Positions 45,238 through 54,157 of a DNA stretch of 64,000 nucleotides are shown in pieces. A program made the translations under genes and the position numbers. The stretch comes from Exiguobacterium chiriqhucha RW-2 (GTDB taxonomy: Bacteria > Bacillota > Bacilli > Exiguobacteriales > Exiguobacteriaceae): contig NZ_ATCL01000021.1 of the NCBI RefSeq assembly GCF_000416965.1, positions 1-64,000 on the forward strand, read 5' to 3'. Positions within the stretch are counted from its first letter, which is position 1. Every line of letters begins with the position of its first letter. A model generated the notes under the pieces. The model worked only from the letters and a program-made list of their open reading frames with translations, had not been told where the DNA came from and ran no database searches.

Positions 45238-45357
45238 CAAAATTCGACACCTTCCGAAACCGTCATTGAAAGCCGTTGGCGATTTCGCTATAATTGAAAC
45301 AATGTGTCTAATTAGACCGGAACTGATTAGGAAGATTGGCTAAAGGTGGTACAGTGT

Positions 45358-46284
45358 ATGAATACGATAGCAGTAATCGGCAAAGTGTTTGTCGATATTA
45401 AAGGAACCTCGTTCGCCCCGCTCCATAAAGATGCCAAGAACGTCGGTGACATCGCGTTCTCAAACGGCGGAACCGGCCGTAACGTCGCTCAAAATTTAGG
45501 TGTCCTCGGCAATGATGTCCGTTTCGTGTCGACCGTGACGAACGATCAAATCGGAATGGGTGTCCTCGAGGAACTCCGCGGTTTGAATGTGAACGTCGAT
45601 CACGTCGATTTGCTCGATGACAACGGCATGGGCATGTGGCTGGCCGTCATGGATAACAACGGCGATCTTCAAACGTCGATCTCGAAGCAACCGGACGAGG
45701 CGATGATGGAAGAATGTATCCTTCGTCGCATCGATACGGTGTTCGCCGAAAGTCAGGCGGTCGCCATCGACCTCGACTTGTCGGTCAACGTGCTCAACGA
45801 GACGATTGAGCTATGCCGCGAGATGAAACTCCCGCTTTACGGCGTGTGTGGCCATCTGTCTGTCATCGAACGGAACCGCCATTTGCTTCAAGGCTTCACC
45901 GGCTTCATCTGTAGCCGTGAAGAAGCAGAGATTTTATCTGACATGTCGATCGTCACGGTGGACGATGCGTTACGTGTCGCCGAAGTGCTCGCCATGAAAG
46001 GTGCCCCGCTCACAATCGTCACGATGAGTGAACTCGGTGCGGTCTATGTCGACTTGCGTACGAACGAACAAGGCCACGTCCCGACGACGAAAGTGAAAGT
46101 CGCCGACTCGACCGGTGCCGGTGACTCGTTCTTCTCCGCTGTCATCTCCGAGTTGATGAAACGTCATCCGATTGAGGATGCGCTCCGACTCGGCATGCGC
46201 GTCGCCGGGAAAGTCATCGCCTCGCACGATAACGGCCTGACGCCTGATATGTATGCATCACTCGAACAACCAGCAGCAGATTAA
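45358..46284 (+). CDS. PfkB-family sugar/nucleoside kinase
   Basis: 308 residues. GGTGRNVAQNLGVLG near residue 40 and the catalytic anion-hole/base motif DSTGAGDSFFSA define PfkB kinases. The sequence resembles pseudouridine-kinase-like members, but the substrate cannot be fixed. ATG 45358 has AAAGGTGG 8 bases upstream; an in-frame GTG at 45346 is unlikely since it precedes part of that spacing. Confidence 0.85.
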   Translation: MNTIAVIGKVFVDIKGTSFAPLHKDAKNVGDIAFSNGGTGRNVAQNLGVLGNDVRFVSTVTNDQIGMGVLEELRGLNVNVDHVDLLDDNGMGMWLAVMDNNGDLQTSISKQPDEAMMEECILRRIDTVFAESQAVAIDLDLSVNVLNETIELCREMKLPLYGVCGHLSVIERNRHLLQGFTGFICSREEAEILSDMSIVTVDDALRVAEVLAMKGAPLTIVTMSELGAVYVDLRTNEQGHVPTTKVKVADSTGAGDSFFSAVISELMKRHPIEDALRLGMRVAGKVIASHDNGLTPDMYASLEQPAAD

Positions 46285-46286
46285 CC

Positions 46287-46320
46287 AAAACGCATCGGCC
46301 GCGAGTCGATGCGTTTTGTT
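46287..46320 (+). terminator. Intrinsic terminator of the PfkB kinase gene
   Basis: AAAACGCATCG and CGATGCGTTTT, 11-bp stem around a 9-base loop, followed by GTT. Confidence 0.75.
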
Positions 46321-46350
46321 CACGATTCGAAATCGAAAGGAACGATTCCA

Positions 46351-46788
46351 TTGGTCAGAACGAAATTACGCAGTGCCATCATCCTCGTGAATGAACATGA
46401 CGAAGTCGCGCTCATTCGCCGAGAAAAAGAGAACCTCTTGTATTATGTCTTCCCAGGTGGCGGAGTCGAATTCGGCCATACCGCCGAAGAGACGGCCGTC
46501 CGTGAGGCGTTCGAAGAGCTCGGCGTCCACGTCGAACTCGAAGGGATCGCCGCTCACGTCGCTTTCAATGGCGAGTTGAACCCGTATTACTGGGCTCGCG
46601 TGACCGGTGGCGAATTCGGCACCGGCACGGGCGAAGAGTTTCAAGCCGAACAGACGAACGGTTCATACACACCGATGTGGGTGAAACGCAGCGCGCTCAG
46701 CCATTTGCCGGTACGACCGCCGTCACTCGCCGACTTGCTCGCGAACGAGGCCGAGCGCTTTTTCAATAAAACGCTGGCCGAAGACTGA
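46351..46788 (+). CDS. Nudix hydrolase
   Basis: 145 residues. The Nudix box reads GGVEFGHTAEETAVREAFEE then LGV: the REAFEELG core is intact, but the first conserved glutamate (G-x5-E) is replaced by histidine. The enzyme would cleave a nucleoside diphosphate linked to another group. The start is probably TTG at 46351 with AAAGGA 9 bases upstream; an in-frame ATG-type start at 46309 lies in the preceding terminator and is less likely. Confidence 0.82.
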   Translation: MVRTKLRSAIILVNEHDEVALIRREKENLLYYVFPGGGVEFGHTAEETAVREAFEELGVHVELEGIAAHVAFNGELNPYYWARVTGGEFGTGTGEEFQAEQTNGSYTPMWVKRSALSHLPVRPPSLADLLANEAERFFNKTLAED

Positions 46789-46798
46789 TTTTATGTGT

Positions 46799-46851
46799 AG
46801 CCTCCTGACATTTCGGGAAAGAAAGTTTCTAACGATAACGTTCAGGAGGCT
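46799..46851 (+). promoter_or_regulatory. Inverted repeat that would sequester the yihY ribosome site
   Basis: AGCCTCCTGA (46799-46808) and TCAGGAGGCT (46842-46851) are perfect 10-bp complements; the second contains the AGGAGG of the next gene. The 33-base loop is A-rich. In RNA that starts upstream of 46799 the stem would cover the Shine-Dalgarno sequence. Confidence 0.5.
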
Positions 46852-46856
46852 CATAC

Positions 46857-47804
46857 ATGGATACTACAGAAGTGAAAGAAAAAAAGAATTGGTTCGCCTT
46901 CGGGAAGGAGCTGCTTCGTCGCTTCAAAGAACATGATGTTCAAGATTACGGCGCGACGCTCGCTTTTTTTTGGTTCTTATCGATTTTCCCGGGCATCATC
47001 TTCATTCTCGCGTTGCTGTCGTTCTTCGACATTTCCCAGGCATCGTTCCAAGAACAGTTAAACAACTTGGCACCCGGGGCGGCCGCGACTGATTTTTTGA
47101 CCGGGATTTTTGACGCGATTGGCGAACCGCGCGGCGGACTCCTCTCAATCGGTGCGATTTTGGCGATTTGGTCGGCCGCTAAAGGGGTCGAACGCTTGAT
47201 TAACATGGCGATTCACGCATACGGGGAAGACAACGAACGAAATTTTTTCGTCAGCAAAGGCATCGCGCTCGGCTTGACGCTCTTGCTCGGTGTCGGCGTA
47301 CTGTTGCTCATCGTCTCGAACGTGTTCGGTTCACAGATCATCGACTTTTTGATGCGCTTCATCCCCATCTCAGGGGCTGACGTCATCTTGATTAACGTGT
47401 TCCGCTACGTGTTGACGACCGTCATCTTGATTTTGACGCTCTCGATTTTTTATAAGATTGCTCCTCAACAACACGTGTTTTGGAAGAGCACGATTCCAGG
47501 CGCGATCTTCGGCGTCATCGCCTGGCAGCTCGTCTCGCTCGGATTCAGCCTGTACGTCTCGAACTTCGGCAACTACGATTCGACATACGGTTCACTCGGG
47601 GGGATTATCGTCACGTTGCTCTGGTTACAATTGACCGGCATGATCATTTTGATCGGGTCAGAAATCAATGCTACTTGGCAACGTTTCTTCAAAACGCCGA
47701 GCGAACGTGAGTACGAGAAAAACTATAAGAAAAATAAAAAGTCCAAATCGAAAGATTCGGACGAGGACGAGTATAAAGACATTCCCGTCAACACATACGG
47801 GTAA
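46857..47804 (+). CDS. YihY/BrkB family membrane protein (YfkH-like)
   Basis: 315 residues, six hydrophobic helices with DYGATLAFFWFLSIFPGIIF, YGSLGGIIVTLLWLQLTGMI and SEINA motifs of the YihY (formerly ribonuclease BN) family. The last 40 residues are lysine/aspartate-rich and probably disordered. B. subtilis YfkH belongs here. AGGAGG is 6-7 bases before ATG. Role unknown; not a nuclease in current understanding. Confidence 0.9.
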   Translation: MDTTEVKEKKNWFAFGKELLRRFKEHDVQDYGATLAFFWFLSIFPGIIFILALLSFFDISQASFQEQLNNLAPGAAATDFLTGIFDAIGEPRGGLLSIGAILAIWSAAKGVERLINMAIHAYGEDNERNFFVSKGIALGLTLLLGVGVLLLIVSNVFGSQIIDFLMRFIPISGADVILINVFRYVLTTVILILTLSIFYKIAPQQHVFWKSTIPGAIFGVIAWQLVSLGFSLYVSNFGNYDSTYGSLGGIIVTLLWLQLTGMIILIGSEINATWQRFFKTPSEREYEKNYKKNKKSKSKDSDEDEYKDIPVNTYG

Positions 47805-47808
47805 CCAA

Positions 47809-47844
47809 AGAAAGGCGGTCTCTGCAGGAGAGACCGCCTTTTAC
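47809..47844. terminator. Bidirectional terminator, yihY / carbonic anhydrase
   Basis: AAAGGCGGTCTCT and AGAGACCGCCTTT with a short loop and flanking A/T bases between converging genes. Confidence 0.88.
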
Positions 47845-47845
47845 G

Positions 47846-48397
47846 TTATGCTTCGACGACATCGAGACGTCCCGTCGCCGGATCGATGACGAATCCGTGG
47901 ACGTTCGTGCCCGGTGGCAAGAGCGGATGATTTTTGATGAGACTGACCGAGTTGACGACGTTCGCTTCGACCGAGTCAAACCCGTGTAGCCACTTCTCCA
48001 AATCCATACCCGACGATTTGAGCGTCTGGAGCGTTTGCGGTTCGATCCCGCGACGCTCCATTTCGCCGATGACCGCGTTTGGGTCGATGGCCGCCATCCC
48101 GCAATCATAGTGCCCGATGACGATGACTTCTTCCGCTCCGAGCGCATACAGCGCGACAAGAATGGAACGCATGACCGAACCGAACGGATGTGATAGGACA
48201 GCACCCGCATTTTTTATAATTTTAGCATCCCCGTTTTTCAAACCGAGAGCTTTCGGCAGTAACGCCGTCAGACGTGTATCCATACATGTTAAAATGACAA
48301 TTTTCTTATCGGGGAACTTGTCCGAGACGAACTCTTCGTATTGTTTCTCCGAGACGAATTTTTCATTGAACGCTAACATTTCTTGAACGACTGACAT
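47846..48397 (-). CDS. Beta-class carbonic anhydrase
   Basis: 183 residues. Zinc ligands Cys38 (TCMDTRL), His and Cys in GHYDCGM, and the Asp-Arg dyad of MDTR are all present. It interconverts carbon dioxide and bicarbonate. It resembles the YtiB group. AAAAGGAGGG precedes the ATG. It follows menA by 18 bases, so both are probably on one transcript. Confidence 0.92.
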   Translation of the reverse strand: MSVVQEMLAFNEKFVSEKQYEEFVSDKFPDKKIVILTCMDTRLTALLPKALGLKNGDAKIIKNAGAVLSHPFGSVMRSILVALYALGAEEVIVIGHYDCGMAAIDPNAVIGEMERRGIEPQTLQTLKSSGMDLEKWLHGFDSVEANVVNSVSLIKNHPLLPPGTNVHGFVIDPATGRLDVVEA

Positions 48398-48415
48398 ATG
48401 GTTCCCTCCTTTTAT

Positions 48416-49315
48416 TTACGCGATGAATCGCGCGACCATCAAACCGATGACCATCCAAGCACCGAACAACGTGTTCACTTTTGCGGTCATCGCCATCGCT
48501 GGCATCAATTGAGCCGGTTCCTGTTTGACCCAAAAGCGTTTCACCGCCCGAATCATAATCGGAATGGTCAAGAGTGACAACAGCACCCAAGGCGTCACGC
48601 CAAACCCGACGACAGCGACGATAATGCCAATCAACGCCGCGATAAAGAATCCAGCTAAGACGAGAACCGCACGTCGATGTCCGACGAGACAGGCAATCGT
48701 TTTGCGCCCGTTCACTTTATCGTTATCTAAGTCGCGAATATTGTTCGCGAGCAAGATGGCCCCGATTAACAGCGCCATCGGGAACGACACGAGCAACAAC
48801 TCCGTCGTCACCGTTCCGATTTGGATGTATCCTGAAATCCCGATAATGACATACCCCATGAACAGACCGGCGACGAGTTCACCGAACGGCGTATAGGCGA
48901 TGGGAAGCGGACCTCCTGTATAGAGGAACCCGACGACCATCGACAACACGCCGATCCAAATCAAGTGCCAGCTCGTCGAAGCGGCGATATAAAGACCGAG
49001 CACGGCCGCTACCCCGTACATCCCAAGGGCAATCCCGAGGACTTGGCCCGGTGTGAATCCATCGCGTACGATTGAACCGCCGATTCCGATCGATCCTTCA
49101 TGGTCGAGCCCGCGCTTATAATCGTAATACTCATTGAATAAATTCGTCGCGATTTGAATCAAGACCGAGGCGATGAGCATCGCTAGGAACAGTCCCCATT
49201 TCAATTCGACTTGCCCGAGGACGATGAACGTCCCTAACAGCACCGGTATGAAGCTCGCCGTCAATGTGTGCGGACGAATCATGCGCCAATAGGCACCTTT
49301 CTCTCTCTTCTTCAT
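48416..49315 (-). CDS. menA: 1,4-dihydroxy-2-naphthoate polyprenyltransferase
   Basis: 299 residues, eight or nine helices, with the two aspartate motifs of UbiA enzymes: NLFNEYYDYKRGLD (about 61-74) and NNIRDLDNDKVNGRKT. It attaches the prenyl chain to DHNA in menaquinone synthesis, at the membrane. AGGGAGG precedes the ATG. It is divergent from the menFDHBEC cluster. Confidence 0.95.
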   Translation of the reverse strand: MKKREKGAYWRMIRPHTLTASFIPVLLGTFIVLGQVELKWGLFLAMLIASVLIQIATNLFNEYYDYKRGLDHEGSIGIGGSIVRDGFTPGQVLGIALGMYGVAAVLGLYIAASTSWHLIWIGVLSMVVGFLYTGGPLPIAYTPFGELVAGLFMGYVIIGISGYIQIGTVTTELLLVSFPMALLIGAILLANNIRDLDNDKVNGRKTIACLVGHRRAVLVLAGFFIAALIGIIVAVVGFGVTPWVLLSLLTIPIMIRAVKRFWVKQEPAQLMPAMAMTAKVNTLFGAWMVIGLMVARFIA

Positions 49316-49481
49316 GCACTTCCCTCCCTTCGTTAGTTTACGTCTCTTTAAAAAAATCTGTCAATGCCAGTCGCTCGAACGGTTCCCTTCACTTTCCCGA
49401 GCATTTGACGGCCAGTTCTGCCGTGAAGTCATGATACACTAAAGAATGAGAATTCCATTGGATTGAGGAGGCTTTTCTTAC

Positions 49482-50867
49482 ATGCCAGATACTCAAACAC
49501 ACATTAAACAACGAATCGAGCAAGCCCATAAACGGGCACGTGCTTGGCAACGGCCGGTCTTGGCCTCCTACACGTGGGAGATCCCTTCGTTCGACGCGTT
49601 TCATATCATTCAAAATACCGAAACGTCCCATTATTATTTTTCGACACCCGACCGCTCCCTCGAGATGCTCGGATGTGCCGATGCGCTCGTGTTGACGGCT
49701 TCTGGCCCGGAACGGTTCCAACGGTTGCAATATGATTGGAGCCTGCACCGCCGGGACGTCGATGCGGTCATTTATGCGTTCTCAGGCTTCTCGTTCGACA
49801 CGTTCATCCGCCCCCAGAAAAATATGTGGGAAGCGTTCGGCGAAGCGTCATTGGTCGTGCCTAAATTTTTATATCGCCGTTCGGGTGACAAACACACGTT
49901 GACCGTCTCGACACTCGTCTCCGCGAAACGTTCAGTCGAACAATATTTGATTCAACTGGCCGATCAGCTCGCCCAGTTCAACGCGTTGCACGCTCCCGAC
50001 GAGCAGGCACCGACCTACTCTCAAGTGAAAGATGGCGTCGACCACTTCAAGTCGAGCTTCCAACAAGCCAAATTGAACATCTCGGAAGAACGTGTCGAGA
50101 AAATCGTCATCGCCCGTGAAGAGATTTATCAAACATCAGAAGATCCGTTCCCGTTCGCGACAACGTTACGCCATTTGTCAGAACATCAAACGGGCAGTTA
50201 CGTCTTCTTATATCAACCGAAGCGCGAAATCGGCTTTTTCGGGGCGACCCCAGAGCGCCTCGTCAAAAAGCAAGGACCGTATATCGAAACGGCCGCTATC
50301 GCCGGGACGATTAAACGACCGGACACAGAAATCGAGGCGGATGCTGCCAAACAGACGCTGTTGCACGACGCCAAAAATTTAGAGGAACATCAAATCGTCG
50401 TGAAGGACATTAAAAATGCCCTCACCCCATACGCTGCTACCATCAAGGCACCCGAGACGCCGCGTATATTAGAAAATCGCTCGGTGTTCCATCTGCATAC
50501 ACCGATTCAAGCGACGCTCGACACGAATGCGTCCTTGCTGTCCATCATCGAGTCGCTCCACCCGACCCCCGCGCTCGGCGGTTCACCGAAACGGACGTCT
50601 GTCCGCTTATTGCGTGAGATTGAGCGCTTCGACCGCGGTTGGTACGGTTCGCCGTTCGGCTGGTTGAATACGGAAGGAGAAGGCGAATTCGTCGTCTCAA
50701 TCCGATCCGCCCTCGTGCATCACCAATTCGTGGCGCTATACGCAGGCTGTGGAATCGTCCAAGAGTCTGAGCTCGAAGCGGAACTCGCCGAGACGGAAAT
50801 CAAGCTCAGTCCAATCAAGCAAGCACTCGGGTTGGACAAAGTAAGCGCAGGAGGCAATCAAGCATGA
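49482..50867 (+). CDS. menF: Isochorismate synthase
   Basis: 461 residues of the chorismate-utilising fold; GATPERLVKK, IETAAIAGTIKRP, and the C-terminal LHPTPALGGSPK, YGSPFGWLN and RSALV motifs bind chorismate and magnesium. It makes isochorismate, the first step of menaquinone synthesis. GAGGAGG lies 10 bases before the ATG. Overlaps menD by 4 bases. Confidence 0.95.
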   Translation: MPDTQTHIKQRIEQAHKRARAWQRPVLASYTWEIPSFDAFHIIQNTETSHYYFSTPDRSLEMLGCADALVLTASGPERFQRLQYDWSLHRRDVDAVIYAFSGFSFDTFIRPQKNMWEAFGEASLVVPKFLYRRSGDKHTLTVSTLVSAKRSVEQYLIQLADQLAQFNALHAPDEQAPTYSQVKDGVDHFKSSFQQAKLNISEERVEKIVIAREEIYQTSEDPFPFATTLRHLSEHQTGSYVFLYQPKREIGFFGATPERLVKKQGPYIETAAIAGTIKRPDTEIEADAAKQTLLHDAKNLEEHQIVVKDIKNALTPYAATIKAPETPRILENRSVFHLHTPIQATLDTNASLLSIIESLHPTPALGGSPKRTSVRLLREIERFDRGWYGSPFGWLNTEGEGEFVVSIRSALVHHQFVALYAGCGIVQESELEAELAETEIKLSPIKQALGLDKVSAGGNQA

Positions 50868-52513
50868 ATGAAACGTTAACGGATTGGGTCGCCCAGATGA
50901 TGAACCGGCTCGTCGAACAAGGCGTCGAGGATATCGTCATCAGTCCCGGTTCGCGCTCGACCCCGCTGGCCATGGCCGCTTATCTTCATCCGAGCGTCCG
51001 TCATCATATCATCGTCGATGAACGTTCGGCCGCCTTCTTCGCTCTCGGCTTGACCCGCTCCACCTCATCGTTGCGACCGGTCGCGCTCATCTGCACGAGC
51101 GGCACCGCCGCGACCAATTACTTTTCTGCGGTAGCCGAGGCGAACATCTCGCAACTGCCGCTCATCGTATTGACGACGGATCGCCCGCACGAACTACGGA
51201 ACGTGGGCGCCCCTCAAGCAATCGATCAAGTCCGACTGTACGGCGAACACGTCAAAGCGAGTATCGACCTCCCTGTTCCTGAAGCCGCCAGTCAGCGTTA
51301 TATGGAACAAGCGGTGACCCGAATCGTCCGGACGAGCCTGCACGCCCCGTTCGGGCCGGTCCACATGAACATCCCGTTCCGCGAGCCGTTAGTGCCGGAC
51401 ATCGAACGCTTAACGTCACTGCTTGACGGGAACGCCGAATGGTCTGAACCGACTTATCTCAAGCCGACAACAAGTGACGTGAACCGGTTCAAACGAGAAA
51501 TCGATGTCGCGCATCTCGCCTTTCTTGTCGGTCCTGGGACGCCGACGTCATGGCTCGAACCGATTTATCAGACGGCACGGACGTATCAAATCCCGATTTT
51601 CGCCGACCCGTTAAGCGGGATGCGCCGATTTGATCACGTGCTGACGAACTACGACACGTGGCTCGCGAGCGAGCATCGGACGGAATGGACGCCTGACACG
51701 GTCGTCCGCTTCGGCGCCGCTCCTGTCTCGAAACGATTGAACCAGTGGCTCCAGGACGTCCCGTGCGTCTTGATTGAGCAACCGGGCTCGTTCCGCGACC
51801 CGTCAAATCATGCTACGGTCGTGTACGGAGATGCGATTGATTATGTAGCCGCCATCAACAAAAACTATGACGTCGACTTATTCGATCGGTTCGCGTTGTT
51901 CGAACAGATCACCGAATCCGCGAAACCTGCTTTGAGCGGAGAAAGTGCATTGACGCGTCATTTGCTAGCGTCACGTCTCGAACGCATCTTCGTTAGCAAT
52001 AGCATGCCGATTCGTGATATCGATACGACACTTTCAGCCGGTCAGTCGATTGACGTCGTCGCCAACCGCGGGGCGAATGGGATTGACGGCATCATCTCGA
52101 GCGCGCTCGGTGCCTGTCACGATACGGACAAGGCCGCCCTGTTGATTGGCGACTTGGCGTTTTATCATGACAGCAACGCGCTCCAGCTCGTCAGATCGCA
52201 CCCAGGTACGTTCTCCATCGTCGTCGTCAACAACGACGGGGGCGGCATCTTCTCCTTCTTGCCACAAGCTTCGATTGCACCGCAAATGTTCGAGGACTTG
52301 TTCGGGACGCCGCTGCAGTTGAATCTACGTGGGTTCGCTGACACGTACGGGCTCAGCTATCAACGGCTCGAGCAGCCTGAAGACGTCACGGCCGCCATCG
52401 AGGCGGGCGTCCAACTCATCGAGTTCCCATCCGACCGTACGACGAACGTGGCGGAGCACCGTCTTTGGACTGCCTCGCTCACGGACCGCTTGGCGACGGG
52501 GAATGAGTCGTGA
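50864..52513 (+). CDS. menD: SEPHCHC synthase MenD
   Basis: 549 residues, thiamine-diphosphate enzyme: VISPGSRSTPLAMAA (start of the Pyr domain), DERSAAFFALG with the cofactor glutamate, and NNDGGGIFSFLP in the PP domain. It joins isochorismate and 2-oxoglutarate. GGAGG precedes the ATG, which overlaps the menF stop. Confidence 0.95.
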   Translation: MNETLTDWVAQMMNRLVEQGVEDIVISPGSRSTPLAMAAYLHPSVRHHIIVDERSAAFFALGLTRSTSSLRPVALICTSGTAATNYFSAVAEANISQLPLIVLTTDRPHELRNVGAPQAIDQVRLYGEHVKASIDLPVPEAASQRYMEQAVTRIVRTSLHAPFGPVHMNIPFREPLVPDIERLTSLLDGNAEWSEPTYLKPTTSDVNRFKREIDVAHLAFLVGPGTPTSWLEPIYQTARTYQIPIFADPLSGMRRFDHVLTNYDTWLASEHRTEWTPDTVVRFGAAPVSKRLNQWLQDVPCVLIEQPGSFRDPSNHATVVYGDAIDYVAAINKNYDVDLFDRFALFEQITESAKPALSGESALTRHLLASRLERIFVSNSMPIRDIDTTLSAGQSIDVVANRGANGIDGIISSALGACHDTDKAALLIGDLAFYHDSNALQLVRSHPGTFSIVVVNNDGGGIFSFLPQASIAPQMFEDLFGTPLQLNLRGFADTYGLSYQRLEQPEDVTAAIEAGVQLIEFPSDRTTNVAEHRLWTASLTDRLATGNES

Positions 52514-53286
52514 TGCGTCCGCTGCGAGGCGTCTCGTACGAGGTGCTCGAACGCGGCAACGGGCGGCCGGTCTTGCTGTTGCACGGCTTCACAGGAAACG
52601 CGGGATGGCTTTCCCGCTTCCCGGAACTACCCGTCCGACTCGTCGCCCCGACACTGTTGCAACATGGTGAAACGGGCCATCAGCCGGTCGAGCGTGCCAA
52701 GATGAGTCAACAGGTAAAAGACTTGTCGGCGCTACTCGATACGGACGAAGGTCCGTGGACGGTCGTCGGTTACTCGCTCGGCGGACGTATCGGCATGACA
52801 CTCGCCGCCTATGATGATCGGGTCACCCATTTCATTGGGATTAGCACGACGCCCGGACTCAGTGCGGCCGAACGTCGACAACGCCGGCTTCAAGACGAAA
52901 AGCTCGCCGAATTCATCGAGCAAGCAGGACTGGAGGCGTTCGTCGACCGTTGGGAACAGCTTCCGCTCTGGCATCAGACTGATGAGATGCGTGCCGCACT
53001 CCGTCCTGAGCGGTTGGCCCAACGTCCAGCCGCACTCGCGGACAGCCTCCGCGCCATCGGGACGGGTAGCATGCCGTCGCTCTGGCCGCTACTCGACCGT
53101 TTACCTCGCACCGATTTGATCGTCGGAGAACACGATGTGAAGTTTCAACAGATTGCTAGGAACATGCAGTTGATTCGTCCCGATATTGAAATTCATGAAA
53201 TTTCGGACGCATCTCATGCTCCACATGTCGAGAATGCCCAACAATTTGGTACAATGATAGAGAAATTGATTTTAGGGGGAATTTAA
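52510..53286 (+). CDS. menH: SHCHC synthase MenH (alpha/beta hydrolase)
   Basis: 258 residues. Oxyanion region HGFTGNAGWL, nucleophile elbow GYSLGGRIGM and late histidine in SHAPHVEN form the usual catalytic triad. It eliminates pyruvate from the MenD product. Start is GTG 52510 or ATG 52513, both overlapping the menD stop; the ribosome site is weak (GGGGA), so coupling to menD is likely. Confidence 0.92.
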   Translation: MMRPLRGVSYEVLERGNGRPVLLLHGFTGNAGWLSRFPELPVRLVAPTLLQHGETGHQPVERAKMSQQVKDLSALLDTDEGPWTVVGYSLGGRIGMTLAAYDDRVTHFIGISTTPGLSAAERRQRRLQDEKLAEFIEQAGLEAFVDRWEQLPLWHQTDEMRAALRPERLAQRPAALADSLRAIGTGSMPSLWPLLDRLPRTDLIVGEHDVKFQQIARNMQLIRPDIEIHEISDASHAPHVENAQQFGTMIEKLILGGI

Positions 53287-54111
53287 ATGGAATCAGTAGC
53301 AAACTGGACATCGGTCCGCACGTACGAAGATATCAAGTACGAGAAGTGGAATGGCATCGCCAAAATCACCATCAACCGTCCGGAAGTACGGAACGCGTTC
53401 CGTCCACTCACGGTAAACGAGCTCATCGACGCGTTCGCACGCGCCCGTGACGATAAAGAAGTCGGTGCCATCATCTTGACTGGTGAAGGCGATCAAGCCT
53501 TCTGCTCAGGCGGCGACCAAAAAGTACGAGGCCACGGCGGCTACGTCGGTGACGACGAGATTCCACGCTTGAACGTCCTCGACCTTCAACGCTTGATTCG
53601 CGTCATCCCGAAACCAGTTATCGCCATGGTAGCCGGTTATGCGATCGGTGGCGGACACGTCTTGCACGTCGTCTGTGACTTGACGATTGCAGCCGACAAC
53701 GCCCGTTTCGGTCAAACTGGACCAAAAGTGGGCTCGTTCGATGCCGGTTACGGTTCAGGTTACTTGGCTCGCATCATCGGCCACAAGAAAGCACGCGAAA
53801 TCTGGTACCTCTGCCGTCAATACGACGCACAGCAAGCGCTTGACATGGGACTCGTCAACACGGTCGTCCCACTCGAGCAACTTGAAGCCGAGACGATCCA
53901 ATGGTGCCAAGAGATCTTGCAACACTCTCCGACGGCACTTCGCTTCTTGAAGGCAGCGATGAACGCCGACACGGACGGACTTGCAGGACTTCAACAGCTT
54001 GCCGGCGACGCGACGCTTCTCTACTACACGACAGACGAAGCGAAAGAAGGACGCGACGCTTTCAAAGAAAAACGCGACCCAGACTTCGGTCAGTTCCCGC
54101 GTTTCCCGTAA
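53287..54111 (+). CDS. menB: 1,4-dihydroxy-2-naphthoyl-CoA synthase
   Basis: 274 residues, crotonase fold. [33 protein letters not shown] and the C-terminal [20 protein letters not shown] are typical of MenB. It closes the second ring of the naphthoquinone. AGGGGGAA precedes the ATG, which directly follows the menH stop. A terminator follows. Confidence 0.96.
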   Translation: MESVANWTSVRTYEDIKYEKWNGIAKITINRPEVRNAFRPLTVNELIDAFARARDDKEVGAIILTGEGDQAFCSGGDQKVRGHGGYVGDDEIPRLNVLDLQRLIRVIPKPVIAMVAGYAIGGGHVLHVVCDLTIAADNARFGQTGPKVGSFDAGYGSGYLARIIGHKKAREIWYLCRQYDAQQALDMGLVNTVVPLEQLEAETIQWCQEILQHSPTALRFLKAAMNADTDGLAGLQQLAGDATLLYYTTDEAKEGRDAFKEKRDPDFGQFPRFP

Positions 54112-54117
54112 ATCGAC

Positions 54118-54147
54118 AAAGAGTAGCGACTTCGCTACTCTTTTTTT
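54118..54147 (+). terminator. Intrinsic terminator between menB and menE
   Basis: AGAGTAGCG-ACTT-CGCTACTCT followed by TTTTTT, placed in the 46-base gap just before the menE ribosome site. Confidence 0.82.
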
Positions 54148-54157
54148 GGAGGTCCTG

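Noticed and set aside
49405-49445. TTGACG and TACACT as a promoter for menF
   Set aside because: The spacing of 24 bases is too long for a standard sigma-A promoter, and no better pair was found.
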